Source: Macrothele yani
Lineage: Eukaryota > Arthropoda > Arachnida > Araneae > Macrothelidae
Assembly: GCA_039090855.1 (NCBI GenBank)
Contig: CM077024.1
Span: 68,822,594-68,886,593 of the forward strand
Length of the DNA stretch: 64,000 nucleotides
Direction of reading: 5' to 3'
Below the pieces are notes generated by a model, which saw only the letters and a list, made by a program, of their open reading frames with translations, had not been told where the DNA came from and did not search any database. Positions 23,821 through 34,057 of this stretch are shown here, in pieces. The first letter of the stretch is position 1; each line of letters starts with the position of its first letter. The position numbers and the translations under genes were made by a program.

Positions 23821-25351
23821 TCAGTCTTGTGCCAGTCTTCTCCATGTCACTCCCGCATACTTTCGAATTTCATCCACCCATCTTCTATGTGGTCTTCTTC
23901 TGTGTCTTTTCCTGTCCCTTGGTATCCAATCTAAAATTTCGGCTGTCCATCGATGGTCTGTTCTTCTGGCAGTATGTCCAGCCCATTGCCATTTCAGGGA
24001 TTTAACTCTGATCATGATGTCTTCCACTCTTGTCATTTCTCGGATCCACGTGTTCCTCTTCTTATCTCTCCTGGTTACACCAAGCATGCACCTCTCCATG
24101 CTGCTTTGAGTTGTCTGCAGCCTTTGTATGTCTCTTTTAGCTAAGGTCCACGTCTCTGCACCATATGTAAGCACTGGAAGGATGCATTGATCAAACACTT
24201 TTCTTTTAAGACATAATGGCATATTGCTCTTGAAAATTATGCTGTTTCTTCCAAAAGCTCTCCAGGAAAGTTTTGTACGCCGATTAATTTCTTCACCAAT
24301 GTGACCCTCACTTGATATCTGCTGTCCAAGATAAACGTACGTGTCTGTTATCTCCAGCTTTTCTCCATCAATCGATAAATTTTCATTTCTTGTAAAAGCA
24401 TTAAACATCACTTTTGTCTTCTGAAAGTTCATTTTTAATAACACTTCTTTACTCTTGTCAGCAAGTTCCTGGATCATACTCTGCAGCTCTGATGGGCTAG
24501 TTGCAAAAATGACTACGTCATCAGCAAAACGAAGGTGGGTTAGATAATCTCCATTAATCTTTATGCCTTTGTTTTCCCAGTTCAGTGATTGAAAGACATT
24601 TTCCAAATGTGGCATTAAAGAGCTTCGGAGATATGGTGTCACCTTGTCTCACTCCTTTTCCAATTTTTATGTGTGTTGTATTTTCAAATAGCAGAATCTT
24701 TGCACTTGCATTTTCATAGATGTTATTAATAATATTAATGAATGCACCTTCAATACCGCAGGATTTCAGAGCCATTGTAACTGCTGATGGTTTCACCGAA
24801 TCAAAGTCTTTTTCATAATCGATAAAAGCCATGCACAATGGAAGTTCATATTCCCTCGCTCTTTCAATTAGTTCTCTCAGTACGTGGATATGATCTATTG
24901 TGCTGTAGCCACTCCTGAATCCAGCTTGTTCTCTCGGTTGAGCCATGTCCAGTATTACCTTCAAGCGGTGTGAAAGAACTTTAGTGAAGATTTTATAAAC
25001 CACTGATAGGAGGCTGATAGGTCTGTAGTTCCTGAGATCCTCAATGTCACCTTTTTTATGTAGCAAGATCATTGTAGCGTTGTTCCAATCCTCAGGAATT
25101 TTCCCTTCATTAAGGCATCGAGTGAAAATTTGGGCGAGTACTGTTTAGATTTCTCCACTTGCTTCTTGTATGATGTCTACAGTAATTCCATCTTCTCCTG
25201 GAGCTTTTCCCCGCTTCATGTTCTTGATTGCATGTGCAACTTCTGCTGGAAGGACTGGAGGAACTCTGGTACTGGTATCTTTCATGATGCCTGGAGTACA
25301 TGTATCATCCCTTTCATATAATTTGGAGTAGAAATCTTTCACTCTTGTCAA
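23821..25351 (-). pseudogene. LINE D reverse transcriptase region, broken
   Basis: It is readable as 25145-25351, 24554-25072 and 23821-24642. Lesions seen against copy C are a GAA-to-TAA change at about 25147 just after SGEI, an extra A near 24606 that shifts frame between motif B and the FADD box, and a TGA near the C-terminus (AGA to TGA after LAQD). Motifs present are ILLHKKGDIEDLRNYRPIS, FIDYEKDFDSV (with A changed to D), GVRQGDTISPK and RFADDVVIFA. Confidence 0.85.
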
Positions 25352-25361
25352 AATTTCGCCT

Positions 25362-26648
25362 CTATTTCTTGTTACAGAACCATCTTCCTTTTCTCAGTGC
25401 CATAATCTGTTTTTTTCCCTTACTGAGATGTCCCTTTGCTATCTTTAGGCTTTGGTTGTTTTCAATTGCTTTCCTTACTAGTTCACAGTTGAATTTCCTT
25501 ACGTCTTCGGTGATACTTTTTCGTACTGTCTTGCATAGCTCTATATATTCCACTTTGGAAGTCACATCTTCTTTAGTTGTCCTCATCTCTCTTCTTTTTT
25601 GCATCAACATTTTGGTTTTTCCTGATAATTTGTTCACATGCAATTTGTTCTTAGACCCAGCTAATTTTGTTGCTGTTTCCATAAGAGCTTTGGTTACTTT
25701 TCTGTTAGCTTCAGAAATATACACTTCTTCCGATGTTAGGCCTTCTAAAGCAGAGAATCTGTTCTTCAGTTCCAATTTGAAGGTATTATGGTGGTTTTTA
25801 AGGTTGGTTATGTCAATAGATTTTGTTTGTCTTATGAGCTTGCTACGTTCGAGTTTAGTGTTGAGGTGCATCTTACATCTCACCAATCTATGGTCACTGC
25901 CTGTGTTGAACTTGTTTAGCACACTGCAGTCTTCTATGACGAATTTTTTGTTACACATAATAAAATCAATTTCACTTGTCGTCCCATTTGGATGTCTCCA
26001 TGTCCATTTCATGTGTGGCTTTTTCTTGAAAAAGGAGTTCAAGATGAAAAACCCTTCTGCCTCTGCAAACTCTACGAAAGTATTTCCAAGCTGGTTTCTG
26101 TTCCTGTGACCGAATTTACCTACTGGAGTTTCATTCTGTTGCCGTTGCCCTATTTTTGCATTGAAATCTCCCATAATTACCTTCGAGTGCTGCTTACCTT
26201 TATTATTTAAATCACGAATTTCCTCATAAAATTCTTCAATTTCTTCTTCAGCATGAATTGTGGTGGGTGCATAAGTTTGAATGATCTGAGCCTGGTATCT
26301 TCTCGAGAGTTGGATAACGAGTCGTGCAGCTCTGTCAGAGGAACTTTCAACTTCTACAACTTTATCCTTCAGTTTCTTGTTTATTATAAATCCAACACCA
26401 CTAGTTCTGCCAGTATCTGTCCCACGATAGTAGAAGAGATGTCCACTTTTCAGTTCAATGAGATCTTCTACTTTTCTCCTTACCTCACTTAGCCCGACGA
26501 TGTCCCAACTGATCCTTTGTAGTTCCTCTTCCAATTCAAGAAGCCTTGAATCAGAAGATAGGGAGCGTCCGTTATACGTAGCCATGGTCAGCATCAGATG
26601 GCAGCCTAGTCCGGTCCTCCGGGGATTCTTAGCACCCTCTGCCTTCAT
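25362..26648 (-). CDS. LINE D endonuclease and linker, open over 428 codons
   Basis: This is the best preserved endonuclease in the window. An APE-type fold nicks DNA for target-primed reverse transcription. Visible active-site elements are Glu in GLSEVRRK (residue 55), Asp161 and Asn163 in MGDFNAKIG, Asp228 in SEIDFIM and SDH at 251-253. The remaining ~175 residues are a basic linker (KTKMLMQKRREMR) leading toward the reverse transcriptase. The start at 26648 (MKAEGAKNPRR) is the first methionine here; copy C opens 24 codons earlier. A one-base insertion at about 25386 ends the frame before the reverse transcriptase, so no full protein is encoded. Confidence 0.85.
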   Translation of the reverse strand: MKAEGAKNPRRTGLGCHLMLTMATYNGRSLSSDSRLLELEEELQRISWDIVGLSEVRRKVEDLIELKSGHLFYYRGTDTGRTSGVGFIINKKLKDKVVEVESSSDRAARLVIQLSRRYQAQIIQTYAPTTIHAEEEIEEFYEEIRDLNNKGKQHSKVIMGDFNAKIGQRQQNETPVGKFGHRNRNQLGNTFVEFAEAEGFFILNSFFKKKPHMKWTWRHPNGTTSEIDFIMCNKKFVIEDCSVLNKFNTGSDHRLVRCKMHLNTKLERSKLIRQTKSIDITNLKNHHNTFKLELKNRFSALEGLTSEEVYISEANRKVTKALMETATKLAGSKNKLHVNKLSGKTKMLMQKRREMRTTKEDVTSKVEYIELCKTVRKSITEDVRKFNCELVRKAIENNQSLKIAKGHLSKGKKQIMALRKGRWFCNKK

Positions 26649-26924
26649 GTCGCACTGGCCGCTGCCTTGGCCAGGTACATTCCAGCTGCCGGAGACTGAG
26701 GGCCAAGATTTAAGTTGTTTGGAGGGGTTTGGCCATAACTCACCACGCTGGCCAAGCGGGTTGGTGAGTGTGGGATAGCATTTCCTCTAATCCCGATGGT
26801 ATAGTTATACCGCTATTGGCGGTCGTCAGAGCCCCTTTAGTGGGAACAGGATGTACCACGAGAAGGCGGGGTTAACATTTGTCAAGGAGAGGCTGTGATG
26901 TTACACATCACCTGACCTTACATC

Positions 26925-26951
26925 CCATATATATATATATATATATATATA
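26925..26951. repeat. (TA)n microsatellite between LINE copies D and E
   Basis: Pure TA run exactly between the 5' end of D and the truncated 5' end of E. Confidence 0.95.
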
Positions 26952-26953
26952 CG

Positions 26954-28090
26954 CGTACTGAGAGAACTAATTGAAAGAGCGAGGGAATATGAACTTCCAT
27001 TGTGCATGGCTTTTATCGATTATGAAAAAGCCTTTGATTTAGTGAAACCATCAGCATTTGCAATGGCTCTGAAATCCTGCGGTATTGAAGATGCATTCAT
27101 TAATATTATTAATAACATCTATGAAAATGCAAGTGCAAAGATTCGGCTGTTTGAAAATACAACACACATAAAAATTGGAAAAGGAGTGAGACAAGGTGAC
27201 ACCATATCTCCGAAGCTCTTTAATGCTACATTGGAAAATGTCTTTCAATCACTGAACTGGGAAAACAAAGGGATAAAGATTAATGGAGATTATCTTACCC
27301 ACCTTCATTTTGCTGATGACATAGTCATTTTTGCAAGTACCCCATCAGAGCTACAGAGTATGATCCAGGAACTTGCTGACAAGAGTAAAGAAGTGGCATC
27401 AAAAATGAACTTTCAGGAGACAAAAGTGATGTACAATGCTTTTACAAGAAATATAGATTTATCGATTGATGGAGAAAAGCTGGAGATAACAGACACGTAC
27501 GTTTATCTTGGACAGCAGATATCAAGTGAGGGTCACATTGATAAAGAAATTAATCGGCGTACAAAACTTGCCTGGAGAGCTTTTGGAAGAATCAGCATAA
27601 TTTTCAAGAGCAATATGCCATTATGTCTTAAAAGAAAAGTGTTTGATCAATGCATCCTTCCAGTTCTTACGTATGGTGCAGAGACGTGGACCTTAGCTAA
27701 AAGAGACATACAAAGGCTGCAGACAACTCAAAGCAGCATGGAGTGGTGCATGCTTGGTGTAACCAGGAGAGATAAGAAGAGGAACACGTGGATCCGAGAA
27801 ATGACAAGAGTGGAAGACGTCATGATCAGAGTTAAATCCCTGAAATGGCAATGGGCTGGACATACTGCCAGAAGGACAGACCATCGATGGACAGCCGAAA
27901 TTTTAGATTGGATTCCAAGGGACAGGAAAAGACCCAGAAGAAGACCACATGGAAGATGGATGGATGAAATTCGAAAGTATGCGGGAGTGACATGGAGGAG
28001 ACTGGCACAAGACAGACCGTTGTGGAGGAAACTTGGGGAGGCCTTCGTCCAGCAGTGGATTGATAATGGTTGACAATGATGGTGATGATG
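26954..28090 (+). mobile_element. RTE-like LINE copy E, 5'-truncated
   Basis: Homology starts abruptly at 26954 inside the reverse-transcriptase gene and continues to the GATGATGATG tail. Opposite orientation to C and D. Confidence 0.85.
26955..28073 (+). CDS. LINE E reverse transcriptase, C-terminal part, open
   Basis: A frame with no stop from 26955 to the natural end at 28073. It carries FIDYEKAFDLV (motif A), GVRQGDTISPK (B), HFADDIVIF (C), the thumb, VLTYGAETWTLAK and the basic C-terminus ending FVQQWIDNG. The methionine at 27000 is internal. The fingers motifs and the endonuclease are missing, so the product could not be active alone. It is less damaged than A, D or F. Confidence 0.85.
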   Translation, partial: VLRELIERAREYELPLCMAFIDYEKAFDLVKPSAFAMALKSCGIEDAFINIINNIYENASAKIRLFENTTHIKIGKGVRQGDTISPKLFNATLENVFQSLNWENKGIKINGDYLTHLHFADDIVIFASTPSELQSMIQELADKSKEVASKMNFQETKVMYNAFTRNIDLSIDGEKLEITDTYVYLGQQISSEGHIDKEINRRTKLAWRAFGRISIIFKSNMPLCLKRKVFDQCILPVLTYGAETWTLAKRDIQRLQTTQSSMEWCMLGVTRRDKKRNTWIREMTRVEDVMIRVKSLKWQWAGHTARRTDHRWTAEILDWIPRDRKRPRRRPHGRWMDEIRKYAGVTWRRLAQDRPLWRKLGEAFVQQWIDNG

Positions 28091-28091
28091 A

Positions 28092-28094
<3 letters not shown>

Positions 28095-28126
<32 letters not shown>

Positions 28127-28139
28127 GAGAGAGAGAGAG
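28095..28139. repeat. (TA)n(GA)n microsatellite between LINE copies E and F
   Basis: Follows the GAT tail of E and precedes F. Confidence 0.95.
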
Positions 28140-28855
28140 GGTGATACCATTTCTCCCAAACTATTCAATGCCATACTCCAAAGGGTATTTCAATCATTGA
28201 ACTGGGAGAGCAAGGTGATAATCACCATCGTTTTTTGAATGACAATAATCGTTTTCGCAACTACCCTTTCGGAGCTACAAAGTATGCTCGATGTAACTGA
28301 TTCCTACATTTATCTTGGACAACAGGTATCAAGCAAGGGTCTCATAGATGAATTCACTAATCGGCGTATAAAACTGGATTGGAGAGTTTTTGGAAGAAAC
28401 AGTATAATTTTCAAGAGCAATATGCCATTATGCCTTAAAAGAAAAGTATTCAATAAATTCATCCTTCCAGTTCTTGCATATGGAGCAGAGACTTGAACCT
28501 TAACTAAAAATATATGTACAAAGCCTGCAGTTAACGGAAAGAAGCATGTAGAGATACAAGCTTGATGTAACCAGGAAGGATAAGAAGACAAACTCGTGGA
28601 TAAATCACTAAAATGCCAATAGGTTGGACGTGTTGCCAGAAGAATGGACTACCGATGGACAACCGAAATTTTAGACTGGATTCAATGGGACAGAAAAATA
28701 CCCAGAAGACTACCACGTGGGAGATGGGTGGATGAAATTCGAAAGCTTGCCGGAGTAATATGAGGAAGACTGGCTCAAGATAGACAGTTGTGGAAGAAAC
28801 ATGGGGAGACACTCATCCAGCAGTGGATTGATAATAGTTGACAATGATGATGATT
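28139..28855 (+). mobile_element. RTE-like LINE copy F, diverged relic
   Basis: It starts in motif B (GDTISPKLFNAI) and ends with a GATGATGAT-type tail. The only frame of any length (28239-28496) holds YIYLGQQVSSKG and the LKRKVF segment. It is more divergent from C, D and E than they are from one another, so it is an older insertion. Confidence 0.75.
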
Positions 28856-28954
28856 GTAATATATATTGGCACAACTTGTCCACCTACCGAACTGTATATA
28901 TATATATATATATACATATATACTGAAGAGCAAAGCTGAAAACCTTTTGCTTAG

Positions 28955-29244
28955 GTCTGACATCATGATCAGAGTTAAATCCCTGAAATGGCAATGGGCT
29001 GGACATACTGCCAGAAGGACAGACCTTCGATGGACAGCCGAAATTTTAGATTGGATTCCAAGGGACAGGAAAAGACCCAGAAGAAGACCACATGGAAGAT
29101 GGGTGGATGAAATTCGAAAGTATGCGGGAGTGACATGGAGGAGACTGGCACAAGGCAGACCGTTGTGGAGGAAACTTGGGGAGACCTTCGTCCAGCAGTG
29201 GATTGATAATGGTTGACAATGATGATGATGATGATGATGATGAT
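28955..29244 (+). mobile_element. RTE-like LINE copy G, 3' end
   Basis: It carries the last ~85 codons (IMIRVKSLKWQWAGHTARRT through FVQQWIDNG) in an open frame, then a (GAT)n tail at 29217-29244. A (TA)n run lies just upstream (28896-28922). Confidence 0.85.
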
Positions 29245-29299
29245 ACATATATTATCAGCATCATCGTTGCAAGTGGAGTTCATATATACAGTATTTATA

Positions 29300-30702
29300 C
29301 ACTGCTGGCGACCCAAAATGCAACACCAACGACACGAGATAGCATAACCAGATTTACTGGACACATAACAACAGATATAAAGATGAAACGATTGAACTTA
29401 CATGCCCGTGCGACTTGCGGAACACGCAGAGATCAATAGTTCGCGTGGCCCCCATAGCTGGCAATAACGGCCGCTACACGCCGCAGCATCGAACGAAAGA
29501 GCCTTTGGATGTGGGCTTGGGGTATATCGGTCCAGGCTGCTTCCACACGTTGCCACCGTTCATCAGGCGTAGCCGCGGGTGGTGCTTGCCGGGCCACTCG
29601 GTTGCCGATCAGTGCCCAGGCGTGTTTGATGGGCGACATATCGATAGAACAGGTAGGCCACTGCTGTAGTAACACCTGGTGGGCCGTGAAGAATTGTTGC
29701 ACGATGCGGGCCACGTGCGGGCGCGCATTGTCCTTTTAAAACGTGGCCGATGGCAGGTCCTGCAGGTAAGGGAGGACTACCGGCTCTAAAGCGTCGGAGA
29801 TGTAGCGTTGATGTTTGAGTGTACCGGCGATGCGTACCAGAGATGTGCGGGTGTCATACAGAATTACACCCCAAACCATAACGCCAGGCGACGGACCGGT
29901 ATGGCAATACATAATGCAGGCGTCATACAGTCTCTAACCGCGGTGCCGCCACACGCGTATCCGACTATCGTGGTGTTGCAGACAGAAACGGGATTCGTCG
30001 GAGAAGACAATGTCGTGCCATTCCGTAGTCCAGGGGCGGCGTTCAACGGCCCACTGCCGCCGCACTCGCCGGTGTTGCGTCAATGGTAATCGGAGTAATG
30101 GGCGCCGTGCGACAAGTTCCCGTTCCCGCAGACGACGTCGAACGGTACGTGCTGACACAGGTTGTTGCGCAACACACCCTAATTCCTGTGCTAACGTTCG
30201 TGATGTGGAGGTGCGAGCCGTCAATTCCCCCCTTACAACTTGCCGGTCGTCTCACTCGGTGGTGTGCCGCGGCTGCGGCAATCGCTCATGTCGGTCCGTC
30301 CGTCCCTCCTGCACCTGCCGAATCCATACTCGCCTCACTGTAGCTTGATGTCGTCCCACACGGACGCCGATGTCTCGGAACGATGAACCGCTGTCGCGGT
30401 AAGGCGCTATTCGTCCTCTGTCGACTTCCGAAACGTGCTGGAATGACTGCCGTATTCTGTGACGAGGCGTCAGAAAGCTTCCCACGCACAGATCCGACAG
30501 CACAACACACTTCCACTACTTACACCCCGCCTTCTGTGCACCCTTCTTATAGTGCTTCTCGGTGGCGTGCCGGGCGCACATTATTTGCATATGCCCTGCA
30601 ATGATAATCGTTTGCATGTCCTCTCGTGAGCGGCGCATGCTGCGAATTTCAGGCCAATCGGATGCTTCCTTCTTTGTGTTGCATTTTGGGTGGCCAGCAG
30701 TG
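29300..30702 (-). mobile_element. Tc1-like transposon T7, complete ends
   Basis: A 1403-bp element flanked by TA (29298-29299 and 30703-30704). The terminal repeats are CACTGCTGGCGACCCAAAAT at the left and the matching complement at the right, each continuing into GCAACAC. The isolated end at 8673-8845 is the same family. Confidence 0.9.
29433..30503 (-). pseudogene. T7 Tc1-like transposase, broken
   Basis: Minus strand, in three pieces. 30252-30503 holds the N-terminal helix-turn-helix region. 29934-30224 holds a second DNA-binding helix region (SARTVRRRLRERELVARRP) and the first aspartate in IVFSDESRFCL. 29433-29714 holds the end of the catalytic domain, with DMSPIKHAW where active relatives have SPIEH. 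The catalytic glutamate is therefore replaced by lysine. Spacing from the QDNARPH aspartate to this lysine is 34, unlike the 32 of T1, T6, T8 and T9. The end is GGHANY. Confidence 0.85.
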
Positions 30703-30705
30703 TAT

Positions 30706-30920
30706 ATAATACATAATGGCATATTGCACTTAAAAATTGTACTGTTTCTTTCAAAACCTATCCAGCCAAATTTCATACAGTGATTAATTTTCTCATCGAT
30801 GTGACCCTTGCTTGATATCTGTTGTCCTAGTTGTATTGGTATAAATGTAGGTATCGGTTACCTCTAGCTTTTCTCCATAAATCGCAAAATCTTCATTCTT
30901 AGAAAATATTGTGCGTCAGT
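30706..30920 (-). mobile_element. RTE-like LINE copy H, internal fragment
   Basis: It aligns with the C-terminal coding part of the LINE: a NSTIFKCNMPLC-like stretch and the region coding for the GQQISSEGHIDEKINR-like segment, with substitutions and a small insertion. It begins at the TA flanking T7. Confidence 0.7.
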
Positions 30921-30999
30921 TATGTGTGAGTAAAGCAATTAACAGGCTACTGTCTCGCAAGAACCGACTTCAGAATTCAATGGAGAATTCCAGTAGGTC

Positions 31000-32031
31000 A
31001 TGTTCGACACCGGTATCAGCAACTCAGCTACTGCAACAGAGGATGAATAATTGGCCTTTAGGAGGGGAGGAGATAGTATCGTCGTGTAGAGTAACGTTCT
31101 GGCTAAGACAACAGCACAGTGCAACGATGCTGGTGAGTGGGTGAAAGAAGGCCACAAGAATCGTTGAATTGGTAACGGACCACGATGGATGATTTCAGAC
31201 AGCGGCGATCGTCTTATCCGTGGACATGGTCACACCGAAACCCCAAGCCTTCTAGCGACCATTCAACGAACTGGGTCTTCCGCTAGCTGTTATCCCATCT
31301 CGTGTCGAACTACTGTAAGCCGATTGACGTTCATCGTAAATATAGGCCATTGCACAATCTGTAATGGAGCTTTGTACGGGCAAGGTGGTGTACAGAATGG
31401 CACAAAGAGGTCTTCGGTGATGAATCCCGCTACTACGTTGGAACTATTGATACACGTCTGGCGATGACACACGTGTATTATCAGGTCTGAAATAAAATGC
31501 ACGTGTAGCGATGACGTGGTGAACGCAATGAACCGAAATCTTTTATAGAAAGCCCTGCTGGGGATAACGGTTTTGGAGTGATCAATTATGATCGTTGTTT
31601 ATCGTGGTGCTTGTCGACGGCAACTTGAATGAAAACCTGTCATTATGTCGCCAAGATTTCGGACACCGTTGCTCTCTCCTTCAGTTGGGTGTCTGACGAC
31701 ATTTTAATAATAATACCCTCTGCAAATGTACAGCAAAAGTTTCCTATGAATGTCCTCATGGTGTGCACCTCCTGCCTTGGGCAGTCATGTTCCTGGATTT
31801 TTCTTCAATCCGGCACGAGTGGGCTCAGACTAGGTTCAATTTACAGATTCTCCCGCCGCTATCACAAAACAGGTCTGTTCTAAGGCAACAAGTGCATGAG
31901 GTATGGCAGAAAATAAGGTACAATGCTGTTCGACTTCCGTAAGACTCCATGCCGCTAAGCTTAACTGAATGTAACCGCACCCGAGATGACCTCTCATCAT
32001 GCTCATTTGTCCATAGCAAGCATGATTTTGG
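31000..32031 (+). mobile_element. Decayed Tc1-like transposase relic
   Basis: On the plus strand, near 31375-31440, RARWCTEWHKEVFGDESRYY can be read, the first-aspartate region of a Tc1 transposase. Further on, near 31740-31920, VSYECPHGVHLLPW and a IRHEWAQ segment correspond to the region around LPWPARSPDLSPIEHxWD. No frame stays open for long and no termini were found. Confidence 0.55.
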
Positions 32032-32246
32032 CCGCACCGGTGGCACAATGGTCTAAGCGCTGTGGCTGATGACGATTCGTTCGTGAAGGATCCGGACTTT
32101 AATCCCGGTGTGGCATGGATGTTTCAGTTTCTCTTACGGCTCCGGCTCTCCCCCTTTCCTGAAACCAATCGCCTTAAATTAGGGACGGGAGACTGCTTAT
32201 AGCCCATCGAGTTGATCACGGTGGACGTTAAACCTTAAAAAGAAAC
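32032..32246 (+). mobile_element. tRNA-derived SINE, copy S4
   Basis: Starts GCCGCACCGGTGGCACAATG, with the A-box region GTCTAAGCGCTG, a weakened B box (ACTTTAATCCCGG), the body and the CGTTAAACCTTAAAAAGAAA tail. Confidence 0.75.
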
Positions 32247-32392
32247 ATGGTTTCATGTCAGTAAATGTTTTCATGAGCATCCGCAAAATTTATAACATGT
32301 TTCTTACCACATATCAATTATTACCCTAATTATCATATCGATAGTCCTGCCCCCACCTTCAGGGTGCTCTAGTTTCAATGTCTGAGAATGCA

Positions 32393-33165
32393 CACTGCCT
32401 GACAAGAAAATGCCACACCATGAGGGAATGCCCGAAAAGAGAGCAAACTGCACAGACAGATAGCCAAGTAAGTCCTGAACAAATGACTTAATTGTCACAT
32501 AAAGACTAGACTCCAGTGGCAGAATATACAGGATGATCCATAAGGAGTGTGGTCCTCATTTTGGGCGATACATCGTTGAATCCAACGTGGCATCGAGGCA
32601 ATGAAAGTCCTAATAGAGTCCTGATGTCACGTGGACCATGTAGTGTTGATCCGAGTCCGCAGTTCATCTTCACCTTGCTGGGGTGGGGGGGGGTACTCAA
32701 CCGAAGTCCAATCGTGTCCCACAAATGCTCTATGGGCGAGAGGTCGGGAGGTCGTGCTGGCCACGGAGGCATCCGCACATCGTGTAAAGCATTCATCCTG
32801 ATCCGAGCGATATGCGACCGGACGTTATCCTGTTGAAAAACGGCGTTTGGGATGCCCTGCAGATAAGGTAGTGCCACGGACCGCAGCACCTCGTCTACAT
32901 TGCGGCGTGCGTACCAGCGGTGAGCGGCTGTTGGCGCTGGTAGCACCCCACACCATGATTCCACGTTGCCGGGCCGTGTGGTACTCCACAATGGTGGAGG
33001 AATCCACCATTGGCAACGTCACCTCCAGACTCCCACACGGCCATCATCCGTGGTGAGACAGAACCGCGATTCGTCGCTGAACACCACAGCATTCATTCGT
33101 AATCCCACGCAGCTCTGGAGTGACACCACGCCAAGCGGTGTTGACAAAAACTATTAATATTCATC
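32393..33165 (-). mobile_element. Tc1-like transposon T8, truncated
   Basis: The left terminus is CACTGCCTGACAAGAAAATG, close to that of T9, but not preceded by TA. The copy covers the C-terminal two thirds of the transposase and stops at about 33165 without a right terminus. Confidence 0.75.
32506..32991 (-). pseudogene. T8 transposase, C-terminal part
   Basis: It reads FQQDNVRSH (second aspartate) and PPDLSPIEHLWDTIG (glutamate), 32 residues apart. The upstream part (NRGSVSPRMMAVW-like, from 32895-33092) is in another frame. The C-terminus runs past the normal end, showing another frameshift. Confidence 0.75.
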
Positions 33166-33847
33166 TACCGTTTATCTGACGTCTTGTTTTTTCTGTGCTT
33201 TCGCTGTCAGCGTATTTCCCTCACTGGGTTTGGTGCTATTGGATTTTTGACTCGTCTTTTTCTTTTGTTCGAAGTATGTTTTCTCATTTTTTTTTCGGTT
33301 TTCGGCTCTCTAATGTGTCTGTTGGTGTTTTGGAAATTGGAATTCTCTCCGAGAACGTTAGTAGCATAAAGCTTACTTACATTTTGCAAATTATAGGGAT
33401 ATTAATATATCTACGTTGCAGTTTTATTACATATTGCTGCAAAGCGTGGTTAGTAGAAACAGACATATTTTTTTTCTGTAGGGAGAATTGCACTATATTT
33501 AATTAATATGTTCCTGAAATACTTGATACGTTGATATGTGTATACGTGTAATTTAAATTTCGTATCGTTTGATATAAATTAGATCTCGCATGTGCTATCT
33601 AAAATCTGTTAAACCGTATTGAACTATTTCCTTTAAATTTCTACAAACGTTTTGTGAAAATTCATCTTCTGTGCATGTACTTAGTACAAAGCTGATCGCA
33701 TGATCATTTCTGGTATGTTTTTAATAACACTTTTGTCGCACCTAGCATACATTCAGTTTGGTGTACTGTTTTTCTTATGATAAGAATTTTGGAACAATAT
33801 TGGAGGTAAACACTGTTCTGTGAAAAAGCTTATCTTGAAAGTAATCT
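33166..33847. other. No recognised feature
   Basis: AT-rich DNA with short open frames only. Confidence 0.4.
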
Positions 33848-34057
33848 AGCTGCCCTAGTGGCCGAATGGTACTAAGTGTTGGCTTATTATTCGTTCAAGG
33901 TAAGTCGAGTTTCGAATCCCGGGGTCAACATGGATGGTATGCTTGTATTACGGCACAAGTTCTCTCCCCTTCCTGGAACCAGTAGTTCCAAATTAGGAAC
34001 GGGCAACTGCTTATGCCCCTAAATTGCCCACAGTGGTCGTTAAACTCCAAAAACAAC
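33848..34057 (+). mobile_element. tRNA-derived SINE, copy S5
   Basis: Diverged head (CTGCCCTAGTGGCCGAATGG), B box TTTCGAATCCCGG, body CCCTTCCTGGAACCAG and tail GGTCGTTAAACTCCAAAAAC. Confidence 0.75.

Larger units (their letters stand above)
23749..26920 (-). mobile_element. RTE-like LINE copy D, near full length
   Basis: A 3.17-kb copy, same orientation and same 5' end as copy C, with a GAT tail at the left and (TA)n at the right (26925-26951). Comparison with C shows the lesions listed in its coding entries. Confidence 0.85.

Noticed and set aside
25300..26109. 269-codon plus-strand open frame
   Set aside because: It lies antisense to the endonuclease region of LINE copy D; the leucine/serine-rich translation is a shadow of that coding sequence.
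29176..29439. Open frame rich in aspartate
   Set aside because: The aspartate run is the (GAT)n tail of LINE copy G.
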